Source of the DNA: Acinetobacter suaedae
Lineage (GTDB): Bacteria > Pseudomonadota > Gammaproteobacteria > Pseudomonadales > Moraxellaceae
Reading direction: 5' to 3'
NCBI RefSeq assembly: GCF_008630915.1
Contig: NZ_CP043909.1
Span: 2,108,001-2,172,000 of the forward strand
Length of the DNA stretch: 64,000 nucleotides
Notes under the pieces: generated by a model
The model's database searches: none
What the model saw: the letters and a program-made list of their open reading frames with translations, nothing else
Told to the model about the DNA's origin: nothing
Program-made: the position numbers and the translations under genes
Part shown: positions 36,475 to 45,817 of the stretch, piece after piece
Position numbering within the stretch: the stretch's first letter is position 1
Layout: every line of letters begins with the position of its first letter

Positions 36475-38355
36475 TTAAAAGAAACGAATAAAAGCCAAAC
36501 CCAATTTATTCCAGTCTTTATGATCTTGTTGTTCATATTTCCAATTTAAGCGGATAGCGTTATTGGCATTTAAACTATACTGAACTTGTGTTCCTACCCT
36601 CAGTCCCCATTGCTTTTGATCTTCCCAGTACGGTAGCTCGACTTGCAATAGGCTATTGACTTGATTGGTCCACTGATTCATACACCCAAGTGTTGGCCCT
36701 GCCCCTATCCGCCAACCTTTTTCGAGTGCTCTGCCACCTTGTAAATGTCCTTGTACTTGCGCATAACACAAATGTTTACGATCATCATCCGCTAAACTGT
36801 AGCCCACTTGCATATTTAAATTCATGACACCATGTTGGGATTGATCTGTAAAATCACCCTGATCAATCGCCTCTTGTTTCCAACCTAAATTAAAACCCCA
36901 AGTTAAAGGCGCTTTAAAGGGGTGAATTGGATTATATGAATTAACAGCGAGCAAATCTAAATGCTCAAGTTTGAGCTTATCCTCGCGATATTGCAGCGCA
37001 CCATTTAGAAAAAGTAATTGAGTTCCTAAACGATAACCACCCGATGGATCAATTAAGTCGTGATAAGCTTGACGATGACCCAGCTCAATAAAGGTTTTGC
37101 CCTGCACCTCTCCAATGTTCACAGAAATATTTCGAGCATGATGTCCTTCAACAGGCTGGATCGAAGGTCTTTGTGGTTCTTGACGTTGTTTATCTATCTG
37201 AATCTGACTACGCTTTGCGAGTAACTGGCGCAAATGTATAGGTGCAAAATCAGCATCGGCTTTATGACTAATATATTTTAGATATAAATCATCATAAGCC
37301 ATTTCAAGAATTTTGGCTTGATCGTGTATTTCATAAGGTTGCAAAATTTCAGACACTTGCTCTATCGGTGTAAATGCAACATTGTGAGCAACTTTTGCCA
37401 AACTACTTCCATGCTGTTTTGCTTGAGATAATAGTTGTGTTTCTAGTGCTGGACGATAAATAACGTCTTTTACTAATTTCTGCTGATCGACCGCTTTAAG
37501 TGTCTCAATTGGAATCGCTGCATAATTAAATTGAGCTTTTAGATTAAGATTTGGGCGGACTAAGTCAATTAGCCCGAGTAAACGATAGGCACAGTTATCA
37601 CTCACAAAATAGTAAGGGAAACTTACATGTTGCATTTCCCAAATATGCTCAACTAAGAATCGTGTTTCTTCTGGTGTCAAATTGAGCTCATATTCCCATA
37701 AATCACGACTTTCAAAATCACCATATTCTTTTACTTTACGGTAATATGGCATCAAAGAATATTCGCCAGGATATTGGCCAGTTAAACCCTTCCATGCATA
37801 AGACCAATTGTCTTGATTATTTACCGTTGCCGCATAATTAATTGCATAAGAAACTAAGTTTAATTGTTGTTGATCTTTAGGATCTAAACGCAATAAGGTG
37901 TGTCCAAACATAGAGCTCGGATTACCCATAAAATCAGTTGCATAGATCAACGTTGCTTTATGAGGATTAATTTGATTGATCCATTCATCGAATTCAGGAC
38001 AATTCACTGCTGGAAGCTGTTTTGAGTCGATGTTTAACTGTTGCATCAACCAACGACTTCGTGCAGGAAATTTACAACGAATGGACTGATTATCATCAGA
38101 TGCTATAAATAAAGCCTGAATATCTGCTTTTAACTCATTGAGTAAGTTTATTTGCCCATCTTTGGCATAAAAATATCCTGTATATGTGACTTCGCTTTTT
38201 TTGGCCTGCTCAGCATACATTAAACGCTGCCACGTAATATGTTGGTCTAATTTTTTCTGTTCAGCAAGTTGCTGGTAATTATTGATATTTGGCTCAATCG
38301 CAGCATGTGCAATATGAGATAAAAAAGCAGTAATCGCAAAAGTTAAAAATTTCAT
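36475..38355 (-). CDS. DUF4105 periplasmic domain fused to a C-terminal barrel-like region
   Basis: A 626-aa exported protein with a signal peptide (residues 1-18). The DUF4105 domain (about 130-290) has the motif SMFGHTLLRL with His152 and SDNCAYRLL with Cys255. DUF4105 is also the core of Lnb, a Gram-positive lipoprotein transacylase, where a His and a Cys are thought to be catalytic. From about residue 390 the chain alternates short hydrophobic strands (NISVNIGEVQGKTFIELGH, ALQYREDKLKLEHLDL, RVGTQVQYSL) and ends LAFIRFF, the pattern of an outer membrane barrel. The inference is an outer membrane protein with a periplasmic enzyme domain; its substrate is unknown. It is in single-gene context. 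Confidence 0.82.
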   Translation of the reverse strand: MKFLTFAITAFLSHIAHAAIEPNINNYQQLAEQKKLDQHITWQRLMYAEQAKKSEVTYTGYFYAKDGQINLLNELKADIQALFIASDDNQSIRCKFPARSRWLMQQLNIDSKQLPAVNCPEFDEWINQINPHKATLIYATDFMGNPSSMFGHTLLRLDPKDQQQLNLVSYAINYAATVNNQDNWSYAWKGLTGQYPGEYSLMPYYRKVKEYGDFESRDLWEYELNLTPEETRFLVEHIWEMQHVSFPYYFVSDNCAYRLLGLIDLVRPNLNLKAQFNYAAIPIETLKAVDQQKLVKDVIYRPALETQLLSQAKQHGSSLAKVAHNVAFTPIEQVSEILQPYEIHDQAKILEMAYDDLYLKYISHKADADFAPIHLRQLLAKRSQIQIDKQRQEPQRPSIQPVEGHHARNISVNIGEVQGKTFIELGHRQAYHDLIDPSGGYRLGTQLLFLNGALQYREDKLKLEHLDLLAVNSYNPIHPFKAPLTWGFNLGWKQEAIDQGDFTDQSQHGVMNLNMQVGYSLADDDRKHLCYAQVQGHLQGGRALEKGWRIGAGPTLGCMNQWTNQVNSLLQVELPYWEDQKQWGLRVGTQVQYSLNANNAIRLNWKYEQQDHKDWNKLGLAFIRFF

Positions 38356-38397
38356 TCAGCAACAAATATTTTAAATATAATTCAGATTAAGTATAAG

Positions 38398-38427
38398 AAA
38401 ACCCTGTCACAAGGACAGGGTTTTTTA
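38398..38427. terminator. Terminator behind the DUF3015 gene
   Basis: AAAACCCTGTC (38398-38408) pairs with GACAGGGTTTT (38414-38424) with a 5-nt loop. It lies 12 bases past the DUF3015 stop on the minus strand, between two minus-strand genes. Confidence 0.85.
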
Positions 38428-38438
38428 AATGTAATCGA

Positions 38439-38909
38439 TTAAACGTAAGCTTTTAATACATCATCATTTGACATTACGTTTTGTAAAGAATCTAAAACTT
38501 GAAGTGTGTTTTGATTTTTACTTGAATAAATCTCAGCAAAGTTTGCTTTAGAAACTGCAAAGAAACGTGCTTTATCTTCAGATTTAATGTGCATGAGTTC
38601 AGCAAGAACATTTAAACTTTCGCCTTGACCAACAGCCATATCACGTGCTAAAGACTCAGAGTTTTCATTTGTAAATTGAACGACTTGTGCTGTTACTGTC
38701 CCACCTTGACGGCAGCCCAATGTACCAAAAGTAATACCGAGTAATTGGTTAGTAAAAATACCGTTGGTCGTTGCAGCAAGAATTTTAGGACCTACACCTT
38801 TTTTACCTGCCCATACTTGTGTACCAACACCACAACCTACATCATTATCAGCCATTGCTACAGTTGAACCAGCAGCGAGTAATACAGCTAATGCAATTTT
38901 TTTTAACAT
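38439..38909 (-). CDS. DUF3015 family exported protein
   Basis: A 156-aa protein starting at 38909 (MLKKIALAVLLAAGSTVAMADND; GGAG 9 bases upstream; cut after AMA). The mature protein keeps the family features: GCGVGTQVW, LAATTNGIFTNQLLGITFGTLGCRQGG, then a helical C-terminal half (SLARDMAVGQGESLNVLAEL). Two cysteines probably pair. DUF3015 proteins are small periplasmic or outer membrane-associated proteins of unknown role. Its own terminator follows. Confidence 0.85.
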   Translation of the reverse strand: MLKKIALAVLLAAGSTVAMADNDVGCGVGTQVWAGKKGVGPKILAATTNGIFTNQLLGITFGTLGCRQGGTVTAQVVQFTNENSESLARDMAVGQGESLNVLAELMHIKSEDKARFFAVSKANFAEIYSSKNQNTLQVLDSLQNVMSNDDVLKAYV

Positions 38910-39102
38910 CGGAAAAATCTCCAGTATCAATTATTCTTTAGTAGTATTTTGTTATTACTAATGCGCTGTGACATCTCACAGACACAAATTAAAATAACGA
39001 GGTTCAGGTTTTTTAGCAAATAAAATTTTAAATATTACTGAAATATTTATAATATGGTTGTACAAATACCTAGATTATCCATTATCGAAAACTAAAAATG
39101 TA

Positions 39103-39897
39103 TTAATACAATTTCCAAGTTCCATTTTGATCACGAACACCTAATATTTTAAGTACAAGCACTAAACTCAATAGCAATAATAAATACCAAGAGCCTAACT
39201 TTCCCCATCCAACCATATGCCAAGCATCGACTTGACTTGGATATAGCCAAATTTTATAAAAAGTACTGATATTTTCCGCAATCCAAATGATAAACGCGAG
39301 CAATAATAAAATTGGCAGCATCGGAACCTTGAAGCGGTGTTGTTGTAATTGAAAGTATATTTTCGTTTTCCAAAAAATCATCACACTCCAAATAAACAAT
39401 CCTATACGAATATCTGGAATAAAAAACTTTGTCATAAAGTTGAGATAAGACAACACTGCCAGTAACAACATATTGCTAAAAGTGGGTAAGTTTTCGAAAG
39501 AAACTTGATAAAGTCGTAAGGAGCGCGCAAAAAAACTTCCCACGGCTGAATACATAAAGCCAGCAAATAAAGGCACTGTTAGTAATTTAAATACTGCGGG
39601 TTGTGGATACTGCCAAGAAGCAATTGCAGGGTGTGTAAGAAATATTTCCATTCCCATCGCAAGGATATGGAATAAAGCAATCACTTTTGCCTCTGCCCAC
39701 GATTCCAACTTTAAATAGATCAAACAAACTTGGATAATCAATGCATAAAATAGCAAGTAATCATAACGGAAAAAACCTTGATATTCATGGCTTCCCATCG
39801 GAGCAGTGAGCGCAAAGGCTATTAAAAGCAATATACCAAATAAGGCAGCAGAAGCTGCCTTAGTCATGAAATCGAGCGGGATTAAAAATAACGGCAC
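39103..39897 (-). CDS. DUF817 family membrane protein
   Basis: A 264-aa integral membrane protein with about 8 hydrophobic helices. The family pattern is clear: YDYLLFYALIIQ, LESWAEAKVIALFHILAMGMEIF, SWQYP, and VPLFAGFMYSAVGSF. GTG start with AAAGG upstream; an internal ATG at 39867 has no ribosome site. Function is not known. It follows hemE on the same strand after a 55-bp gap and may be co-transcribed with it. Confidence 0.85.
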   Translation of the reverse strand: MPLFLIPLDFMTKAASAALFGILLLIAFALTAPMGSHEYQGFFRYDYLLFYALIIQVCLIYLKLESWAEAKVIALFHILAMGMEIFLTHPAIASWQYPQPAVFKLLTVPLFAGFMYSAVGSFFARSLRLYQVSFENLPTFSNMLLLAVLSYLNFMTKFFIPDIRIGLFIWSVMIFWKTKIYFQLQQHRFKVPMLPILLLLAFIIWIAENISTFYKIWLYPSQVDAWHMVGWGKLGSWYLLLLLSLVLVLKILGVRDQNGTWKLY

Positions 39898-39952
39898 AAA
39901 ATAAACCTTTCAAAAATAATTAGGATCTGTTAACGCTTCAGCCCTTAATCAT

Positions 39953-41026
39953 TTAACCCAAATATTTCGCACTATATTCATGTACTGTATCAACAAAGAT
40001 TTTTGGTTGGGCAGGATCAACCCACTGCGTAATTCCATGACCTAGGTTTGCGATATAACCCGTCTTTTCACCATTTCGATATGCATCGTCAAGCATCGCT
40101 TTAACTGATTTTTCAATAGTAGCAGCAGAGCCATAAAGTACCGCAGGATCTAAGTTTCCTTGCAAGGCTGCACGACCAGCAACAACATCACGAGCTATAT
40201 ACAACGGTGTTGTCCAGTCAAGACCAAAAGCATCAGCACCTGTCGTTAACATAGTTTCCAGCCATTGTCCCCCACCTTTGGTGAAAACGATAATTGGAAT
40301 ACGACGTCCATCTTTTTCACGCTGTAACCCAGCAATAATCTTGGTCATATAATTCAATGAAAACTCAGCATACTCACGATGTGCAAGTGCACCACCCCAA
40401 CTATCAAAGATTTGAATCGCCTGAGCACCAGCATCAATTTGTGCATTTAAATAATCAATGACTGAGTCCGCAAGATGATTAAGCAAGGCATGAAGCACTT
40501 CAGGTTGTGCATACATCATTTGCTTGGTGAAACGAAATTCTTTACTCGATCCACCTTCGATCATGTAGGTTGCCAAAGTCCATGGACTGCCTGAAAAACC
40601 AATCAATGGTACTTGTCCATTCAAAGCAGATCGAATTGTTGAAACTGCATCCATCACATAAGCAAGATCAGATTTTGCATTTAACTTAGGTAGATTTGCG
40701 ACATCTTGTTCGGTACGGACTGTTTTATGGAACTTTGGTCCTTCTCCGGTTTCAAAGTACAATCCTAGACCGAGCGCGTCTGGCACAGTTAAAATATCTG
40801 AAAATAAAATTGCGGCATCAAGTGCATAACGACGTAAAGGCTGCAATGTCACTTCACAAGCAAAATCCGTATTTTTACATAAAGAAAGAAAATCCCCTGC
40901 CTCTGCACGAGTGTCTCGATATTCTGGTAAATAACGCCCTGCTTGACGCATCATCCATACTGGGGTGGTGTCTACAGGTTCACGTAGCAAAGCTCGTAAG
41001 AAACGATCATTCTTCAACGTTGTCAT
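39953..41026 (-). CDS. hemE: Uroporphyrinogen decarboxylase
   Basis: Removes four acetate carboxyls from uroporphyrinogen III to give coproporphyrinogen III in haem synthesis. The 357-aa protein starts at ATG 41026 ([22 protein letters not shown]). Conserved motifs: [14 protein letters not shown], the ILFSDIL loop with the catalytic Asp, [17 protein letters not shown], and [12 protein letters not shown] near the C-terminus. Length equals the family norm. The upstream gap with the divergent L,D-transpeptidase is about 195 bp. Confidence 0.98.
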   Translation of the reverse strand: MTTLKNDRFLRALLREPVDTTPVWMMRQAGRYLPEYRDTRAEAGDFLSLCKNTDFACEVTLQPLRRYALDAAILFSDILTVPDALGLGLYFETGEGPKFHKTVRTEQDVANLPKLNAKSDLAYVMDAVSTIRSALNGQVPLIGFSGSPWTLATYMIEGGSSKEFRFTKQMMYAQPEVLHALLNHLADSVIDYLNAQIDAGAQAIQIFDSWGGALAHREYAEFSLNYMTKIIAGLQREKDGRRIPIIVFTKGGGQWLETMLTTGADAFGLDWTTPLYIARDVVAGRAALQGNLDPAVLYGSAATIEKSVKAMLDDAYRNGEKTGYIANLGHGITQWVDPAQPKIFVDTVHEYSAKYLG

Positions 41027-41222
41027 TACCAATCTCTATAATCTTTCATGTGAAAGGCATGATAACAAAAATCACCTAAGATATATAATTACAGATACCT
41101 TTGATCCATTATGCTGATGAAAAAATTGTCTGGTCACAAAATTGCTACTGCAAGCTTGATCATTTTCTGTAATACTTGCAACGTCTTATATCCAATATGA
41201 ATAATTCTTAAGGTTGAATTAC

Positions 41223-42464
41223 ATGTTTGTTCGCTCATTACTCGCTATGAGTTTAAGTTGTATTCTTGCTAATGTTGCTTTTGCTGCGCCAACAACTGAG
41301 CAACCATTAAAACCCCAAAAAATTTCTGCCGTCCAAGATCCGATTGATCCTTTGGCAATTGATTATGCTGCATCAAGCAGTAGCGCTGTATCTTCTGCTG
41401 CCGCATCAGAACCTCAACTTAGCCCAAATCCAGCAGCCAATGTTGCTCAAAAAATAGAAAACACACCAGAAACTCCAGTAACAGCTGCGCCTGCTCGCGA
41501 AGCCACACTGGACACAACAACAACGGCAACAAAAACACCGTCTCAAGCACCTGAAGTTCCTGCATCATGGACAATGGATGCAATTAACTCAGCTGAGTGG
41601 TATGAAGACATGCCTAGACGTCAGTTACCTGTTTATGCGCGTGCTCATGTTATGTTGAATAATGCACATGCTTCACCGGGTGCAATTGATGGCTCAAATG
41701 GTCAAAACACATTAAAAGCAATTGCTTCTTTCCAGCAAATGAATGGCTTAACACCTACTGGACAACTCACCAAGGAAACTTGGGATGCTCTAGTTGCAAA
41801 ACAAACTAAGCCAGCTTATGTTGAATATACAATCACTGAGGCGGACCTCAAAGGTCCTTATGCTGAATCAATTCCAACAGACTATGCCTTACAAGCAAAA
41901 ATGAAAGGATTGTATTACACCCGCGTAACTGAAATGTTAGGTGAAAAGTTCCATATGGATGAGCGTTTCCTAAGACAGCTTAATCCTAGAGCAAACTTTA
42001 ACAAGGTGGGTGAAAAGATTGTTGTAGCCAATGTCCGTAATGATTTACCTGAAGATATTCATTTAATCGTTGCACACAAAGGTGCAAAACAACTGTATTT
42101 ATTTAACAGTCGCAATCAAATGATCGCTTCGTTTCCTGCAACAATTGGCAGTACAAGTACGCCTTCTCCAACAGGTACTTACAAGGTAACAGGCGTTGCT
42201 AAAAATCCATGGTATAGCTACTCACCATCTAACTTCGTTCAAGGTAAAAACCTTAAGCCATTGTCACTTCCACCTGGCCCAAATGGTCCAGTAGGTAACA
42301 TTTGGATTGGCCTGAGCAAAAAGTCTTTCGGTATTCACGGAACTCCAAATCCATCAATGATTTCTAAAAATGCATCTCATGGTTGTATTCGTCTTACCAA
42401 CTGGGATGCAAATGACCTTGGTAATAAAGTACGTGCTGGTGTAACTGTAAGATTTTTAGAATAA
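41223..42464 (+). CDS. L,D-transpeptidase (YkuD) with peptidoglycan-binding domain
   Basis: A 413-aa exported enzyme. The ATG at 41223 follows AAGG and opens a signal peptide (FVRSLLAMSLSCILANVAFA). A Ser/Ala/Thr-rich linker (about 25-110) is followed by a PG_binding_1 domain (about 140-195, GAIDGSNGQNTLKAIASFQ) and a YkuD domain (about 280-412) with the catalytic SHGCIRL motif, Cys388. Such enzymes form 3-3 cross-links or attach lipoprotein or D-amino acids to peptidoglycan. Acinetobacter has more than one such enzyme; I cannot say which this is. Single gene with a strong terminator. Confidence 0.9.
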   Translation: MFVRSLLAMSLSCILANVAFAAPTTEQPLKPQKISAVQDPIDPLAIDYAASSSSAVSSAAASEPQLSPNPAANVAQKIENTPETPVTAAPAREATLDTTTTATKTPSQAPEVPASWTMDAINSAEWYEDMPRRQLPVYARAHVMLNNAHASPGAIDGSNGQNTLKAIASFQQMNGLTPTGQLTKETWDALVAKQTKPAYVEYTITEADLKGPYAESIPTDYALQAKMKGLYYTRVTEMLGEKFHMDERFLRQLNPRANFNKVGEKIVVANVRNDLPEDIHLIVAHKGAKQLYLFNSRNQMIASFPATIGSTSTPSPTGTYKVTGVAKNPWYSYSPSNFVQGKNLKPLSLPPGPNGPVGNIWIGLSKKSFGIHGTPNPSMISKNASHGCIRLTNWDANDLGNKVRAGVTVRFLE

Positions 42465-42485
42465 TCTAAATCTTCTGAATAACTT

Positions 42486-42519
42486 AAAACCGAATATCAT
42501 CCCTGATATTCGGTTTTTT
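42486..42519. terminator. Bidirectional terminator after the L,D-transpeptidase
   Basis: A perfect 14-bp stem AAAACCGAATATCA (42486-42499) with TGATATTCGGTTTT (42504-42517), TCCC loop, then Ts. It serves the convergent diguanylate cyclase too. Confidence 0.93.
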
Positions 42520-43795
42520 AATTCTGATAATGTTCTTGGAGATTAGGCAAAGGTTGGTAATAGATCTGATTGCGTCCCAACTGTTTTGCCCGATATAAAG
42601 CTTTATCAGCAGTATCAATCAGCAATTCTTGGCTAATAGATGGATTACCATTAAACACTGTGATCCCTAAGCTAATAGTTACATGATTAGATACCAACGA
42701 CTTTTCATGTGGGATCATCAAACGTTCAATGGCTCGATAAATATTTGTTGCTACAGCGTAGGCACCTTGTGCAGGTGTTTCAGGTAAAAGTACCACAAAC
42801 TCCTCTCCACCATAGCGTGCAATAAAATCCATATGACGAATTGAGCCTTTAATCGTCTTGGCAATCTCAGAAATCGCATGGTCTCCCATTTGATGCCCAT
42901 AAAAATCGTTATAGTTTTTAAAATAATCAATATCAATAAATAGAACAGCCAATGGTTTCTGCTCTTGGCATGCTAGATCATAATAATAGGTACACATTTC
43001 CTCAAAAGTACGACGGTTTGATACATTTGTTAAATCATCATGCTGACTCAAATGTAGAAGTTCAGATGCTTGTAAACGTAAAATTTTTTCATCAATTTCT
43101 GAAATTTTAGATTTTAAAAAAATTCTTCGCTCTTTAGAGGTCAACATAACACTAATGGAAAAACCCAATAAGATGCTACCAATAAAGGTTCGACCAATCA
43201 TGAGCAAGTCATAAGACACATTAAATAAATATAAAAAAAATAAAATAACAATTGCTGCACAAGCGCCAATAAACAGCATGTGCAGTGGCTTGATACCACT
43301 TAGAATAAATCCCAACATGTAGAGAAATGCAATCAAAACCATCGCCTGATTCTGAAGTACGACATTGGATACACTCATCATCAAAATCGAAGTAAAAACA
43401 ATCGTACAGAAAACAAGCGTGCAAGCTGCAGGATAAAAGAATTGACTAAATTTTCTAAATCGTGCAAAAGCCCAAAATAAAAATAAAGCTAAGCCAACAA
43501 CAATTAAACTTAGAATGCTATATACAAAATCTGCAACAAAGTCCTCACTCCCCTGTATGACGATATAGTTAGAAGGTAAAATTAGTAATACAAAAATTGC
43601 ATAAGTAATTACGCCTTGACCAAAAAATTGAATGGCATTAATACGCGTCCGCTCAAGATTAAACCGCCAAAAGTCATTTTCTAACTTTGTAGGTAAAGCA
43701 TGATGTATCCGTCTTGATTTAAAATGTTGAGCAACAAGTTGTTCAAGTGCTTCTTTAGATCTCCTTAACTGCTCAAGATCATATTGATTTTCCAT
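42518..43795 (-). CDS. Membrane diguanylate cyclase (GGDEF)
   Basis: A 425-aa protein. The start at 43795 (MENQYDLEQLRRSKEAL) was chosen over an open upstream extension that lacks a match and a ribosome site. Five or six membrane helices occupy about residues 58-218; a short linker coil and the GGDEF domain (about 250-415) follow. The active-site signature is GGEEF (329-333), and RHMD (320-323) is a proper RxxD inhibitory site 5 residues before it, so it should make c-di-GMP with product inhibition. It has no recognised sensor beyond the membrane part. Its likely opposite number is the EAL protein at 2592-5441. Confidence 0.92.
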   Translation of the reverse strand: MENQYDLEQLRRSKEALEQLVAQHFKSRRIHHALPTKLENDFWRFNLERTRINAIQFFGQGVITYAIFVLLILPSNYIVIQGSEDFVADFVYSILSLIVVGLALFLFWAFARFRKFSQFFYPAACTLVFCTIVFTSILMMSVSNVVLQNQAMVLIAFLYMLGFILSGIKPLHMLFIGACAAIVILFFLYLFNVSYDLLMIGRTFIGSILLGFSISVMLTSKERRIFLKSKISEIDEKILRLQASELLHLSQHDDLTNVSNRRTFEEMCTYYYDLACQEQKPLAVLFIDIDYFKNYNDFYGHQMGDHAISEIAKTIKGSIRHMDFIARYGGEEFVVLLPETPAQGAYAVATNIYRAIERLMIPHEKSLVSNHVTISLGITVFNGNPSISQELLIDTADKALYRAKQLGRNQIYYQPLPNLQEHYQN

Positions 43796-43945
43796 CCTTT
43801 TTACTCTTTTTATAATTTGGCATCCAGATGCCGGATAAAAATAACACAAATTCTCATTTTGTCATGAACTTTACTTAACCACTTATCCGTAATTGTAGTT
43901 ACCATTTTCACAATTTATGCATTATTATTTGTATTATTTTTAAGT

Positions 43946-44992
43946 TTGAAGTACACCTTGAATACGCTTACTCTTTTACAACCCGATGATTGGCACGCAC
44001 ACTTGCGTGATGGTTTAGCTTTAAAACGTACAGTTCCCGATTTAGCAAAACAGTTTGCTCGCGCAATATGTATGCCGAATCTAGTTCCTCCAGTTAAAAC
44101 CGTTGCTGAAGCATTGGCTTATCGTGAGCGTATTCTTGCCCATATTCCTGAAGGGCTTGATTTTGATCCACGTATGGTACTTTATTTTACCGATCACACC
44201 TCTCCTGATGAAGTCCGTAAAATCAAAGATTCTGAGCATGTAAATGCCATCAAACTTTACCCTGCTGGAGCAACAACAAACTCAGATAATGGTGTAAGTG
44301 ATATTCGTAAAGTTTACGCTGTTATTGAACAACTTGAGGAGCATCAAGTCCCATTACTATTACATGGTGAAGTGACTCACAATCATGTCGATATCTTCGA
44401 TCGTGAAAAAAGATTTTTAGATGAAGTACTTTCACCCTTGCTTAAACAGTTTCCAAAACTAAAAGTCGTATTAGAGCATATTACAACAAGTGATGCGGCT
44501 AACTTTGTCCTTGAACAAGATCGTAATGTTGCAGCAACAATTACTCCTCAACATTTATTATTCAATCGAAATGATATGTTGGTTGGAGGTGTAAAACCTC
44601 ATTTTTATTGCTTACCTATTTTAAAGCGTCAAACACATCAAACTACTTTATTGGAAGTCGCGACGAGCGGCAATCCAAAGTTCTTCTTAGGCACAGATAG
44701 CGCACCACACGCACAAAATGCCAAAGAGAATGCATGTGGATGTGCAGGCTGTTATAGCGCGCCAAATGCGATTGAACTTTATGCACAAGCATTTGATCAA
44801 GTTGGAAAACTAGAGCGTCTAGAAGGCTTTGCCAGCATATTCGGTGCTGACTTCTATGGTTTGCCACGGAATACCTCAACGATCACTTTAGTGAAAGAAG
44901 AACATACTGTTGCTGAATCTTTTGACTATCTTGATGATCAAAAAATCATTCCACTTCATGCAGGTAAAACACTGCAATGGAGAAAAGTGTGA
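43946..44992 (+). CDS. pyrC: Dihydroorotase
   Basis: Cyclises carbamoyl aspartate to dihydroorotate in pyrimidine synthesis. The class II (E. coli PyrC-like) protein is 348 aa with [10 protein letters not shown] (two metal His), [11 protein letters not shown] (carboxylated Lys), HGEVTH, EHITT and LGTDSAPH. No ATG is available: the frame opens with TTG at 43946, or TTG at 43958, so an uncommon start codon is used. The stop overlaps the start of rnt. Confidence 0.96.
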   Translation: MKYTLNTLTLLQPDDWHAHLRDGLALKRTVPDLAKQFARAICMPNLVPPVKTVAEALAYRERILAHIPEGLDFDPRMVLYFTDHTSPDEVRKIKDSEHVNAIKLYPAGATTNSDNGVSDIRKVYAVIEQLEEHQVPLLLHGEVTHNHVDIFDREKRFLDEVLSPLLKQFPKLKVVLEHITTSDAANFVLEQDRNVAATITPQHLLFNRNDMLVGGVKPHFYCLPILKRQTHQTTLLEVATSGNPKFFLGTDSAPHAQNAKENACGCAGCYSAPNAIELYAQAFDQVGKLERLEGFASIFGADFYGLPRNTSTITLVKEEHTVAESFDYLDDQKIIPLHAGKTLQWRKV

Positions 44993-45639
44993 CAGAAGAG
45001 AACAAAGCTCCCTTAATTGGTCAGCGTTTTCGTGGTTTTTTACCTGTTGTTGTTGATGTTGAAACAGCAGGTTTTAACTGCCAAACCGATGCCCTGCTTG
45101 AAATTGCCTGTATTCCGATTATCTATGATGAGCAAGGACAATTTATACCAGGCCCCTCATTTCAAGCACATATCAACCCTTTTGAAGGGGCTAATCTAGA
45201 CCGTCGTTCGCTCGACTTCATTGGTATTGACCCATTCAACCCTATGCGCGTTGCAATGGCAGAAGATGAACGTACTGCACTACGTCGTATATTCAAATCA
45301 CTCAATGAAGTACGTAAAGCACAACATTGCACACATGCTGTCTTGGTTGGTCATAATGCTCATTTTGATCTTGGTTTCCTACAAGCCGCGATTGCGCGTT
45401 CTGGCACTAAAAATCAAAATCCATTTCATAGCTTTTCAGTCTTTGATACGGTGACACTGAGTGCGGTCATGTTTGGCCAAACAGTTCTAGCAAGAGCATG
45501 TATTCAAGCGGGTATTGAGTTTGATGGTAAAGAAGCACACTCTGCTCTGTACGATACTCAAAAGACGGCTGAACTGTTTTGCTATATTTTGAACAAACTG
45601 TCTCCTCACCTTCTTGACAGTTTGGTGACAGAACCCTAA
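44989..45639 (+). CDS. rnt: Ribonuclease T
   Basis: A DEDD-family 3'-5' exoribonuclease that trims the CCA end of tRNAs and matures other stable RNAs. Motifs: VDVETAGF (DxE), [12 protein letters not shown] and [14 protein letters not shown] (HxxxxD). I prefer GTG 44989 (216 aa): GGAG lies 6 bases upstream and it overlaps the pyrC stop by 4 bases (GTGA), a translational coupling pattern. The in-frame ATG at 44977 would lie inside pyrC with no ribosome site. A tRNA-Glu follows 19 bp downstream. Confidence 0.94.
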   Translation: MTEENKAPLIGQRFRGFLPVVVDVETAGFNCQTDALLEIACIPIIYDEQGQFIPGPSFQAHINPFEGANLDRRSLDFIGIDPFNPMRVAMAEDERTALRRIFKSLNEVRKAQHCTHAVLVGHNAHFDLGFLQAAIARSGTKNQNPFHSFSVFDTVTLSAVMFGQTVLARACIQAGIEFDGKEAHSALYDTQKTAELFCYILNKLSPHLLDSLVTEP

Positions 45640-45658
45640 TATACACCCACCTCAAGAA

Positions 45659-45734
45659 GTCCCTATCGTCTAGAGGCCTAGGACATCGCCCTTTCACGGC
45701 GGTAACCGGGGTTCGAATCCCCGTAGGGACGCCA
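45659..45734 (+). tRNA. tRNA-Glu (TTC)
   Basis: 76 nt with encoded CCA: acceptor GTCCCTA/TAGGGAC, anticodon loop CTTTCAC with TTC, T-arm GGGGTTCGAATCCCC. It directly follows rnt and may be co-transcribed with it. Confidence 0.97.
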
Positions 45735-45739
45735 AATTC

Positions 45740-45777
45740 AAAAAAGCCACTGCATCATACCGAAAGTGGCTTTTTTA
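45740..45777 (+). terminator. Terminator after tRNA-Glu
   Basis: A 12-bp stem AAAAAAGCCACT (45740-45751) with AGTGGCTTTTTT (45765-45776) and a 13-nt loop. Confidence 0.9.
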
Positions 45778-45817
45778 TTTATAAAAAATTAAAAAGGACT
45801 CCGAAGAGTCCTAGATG

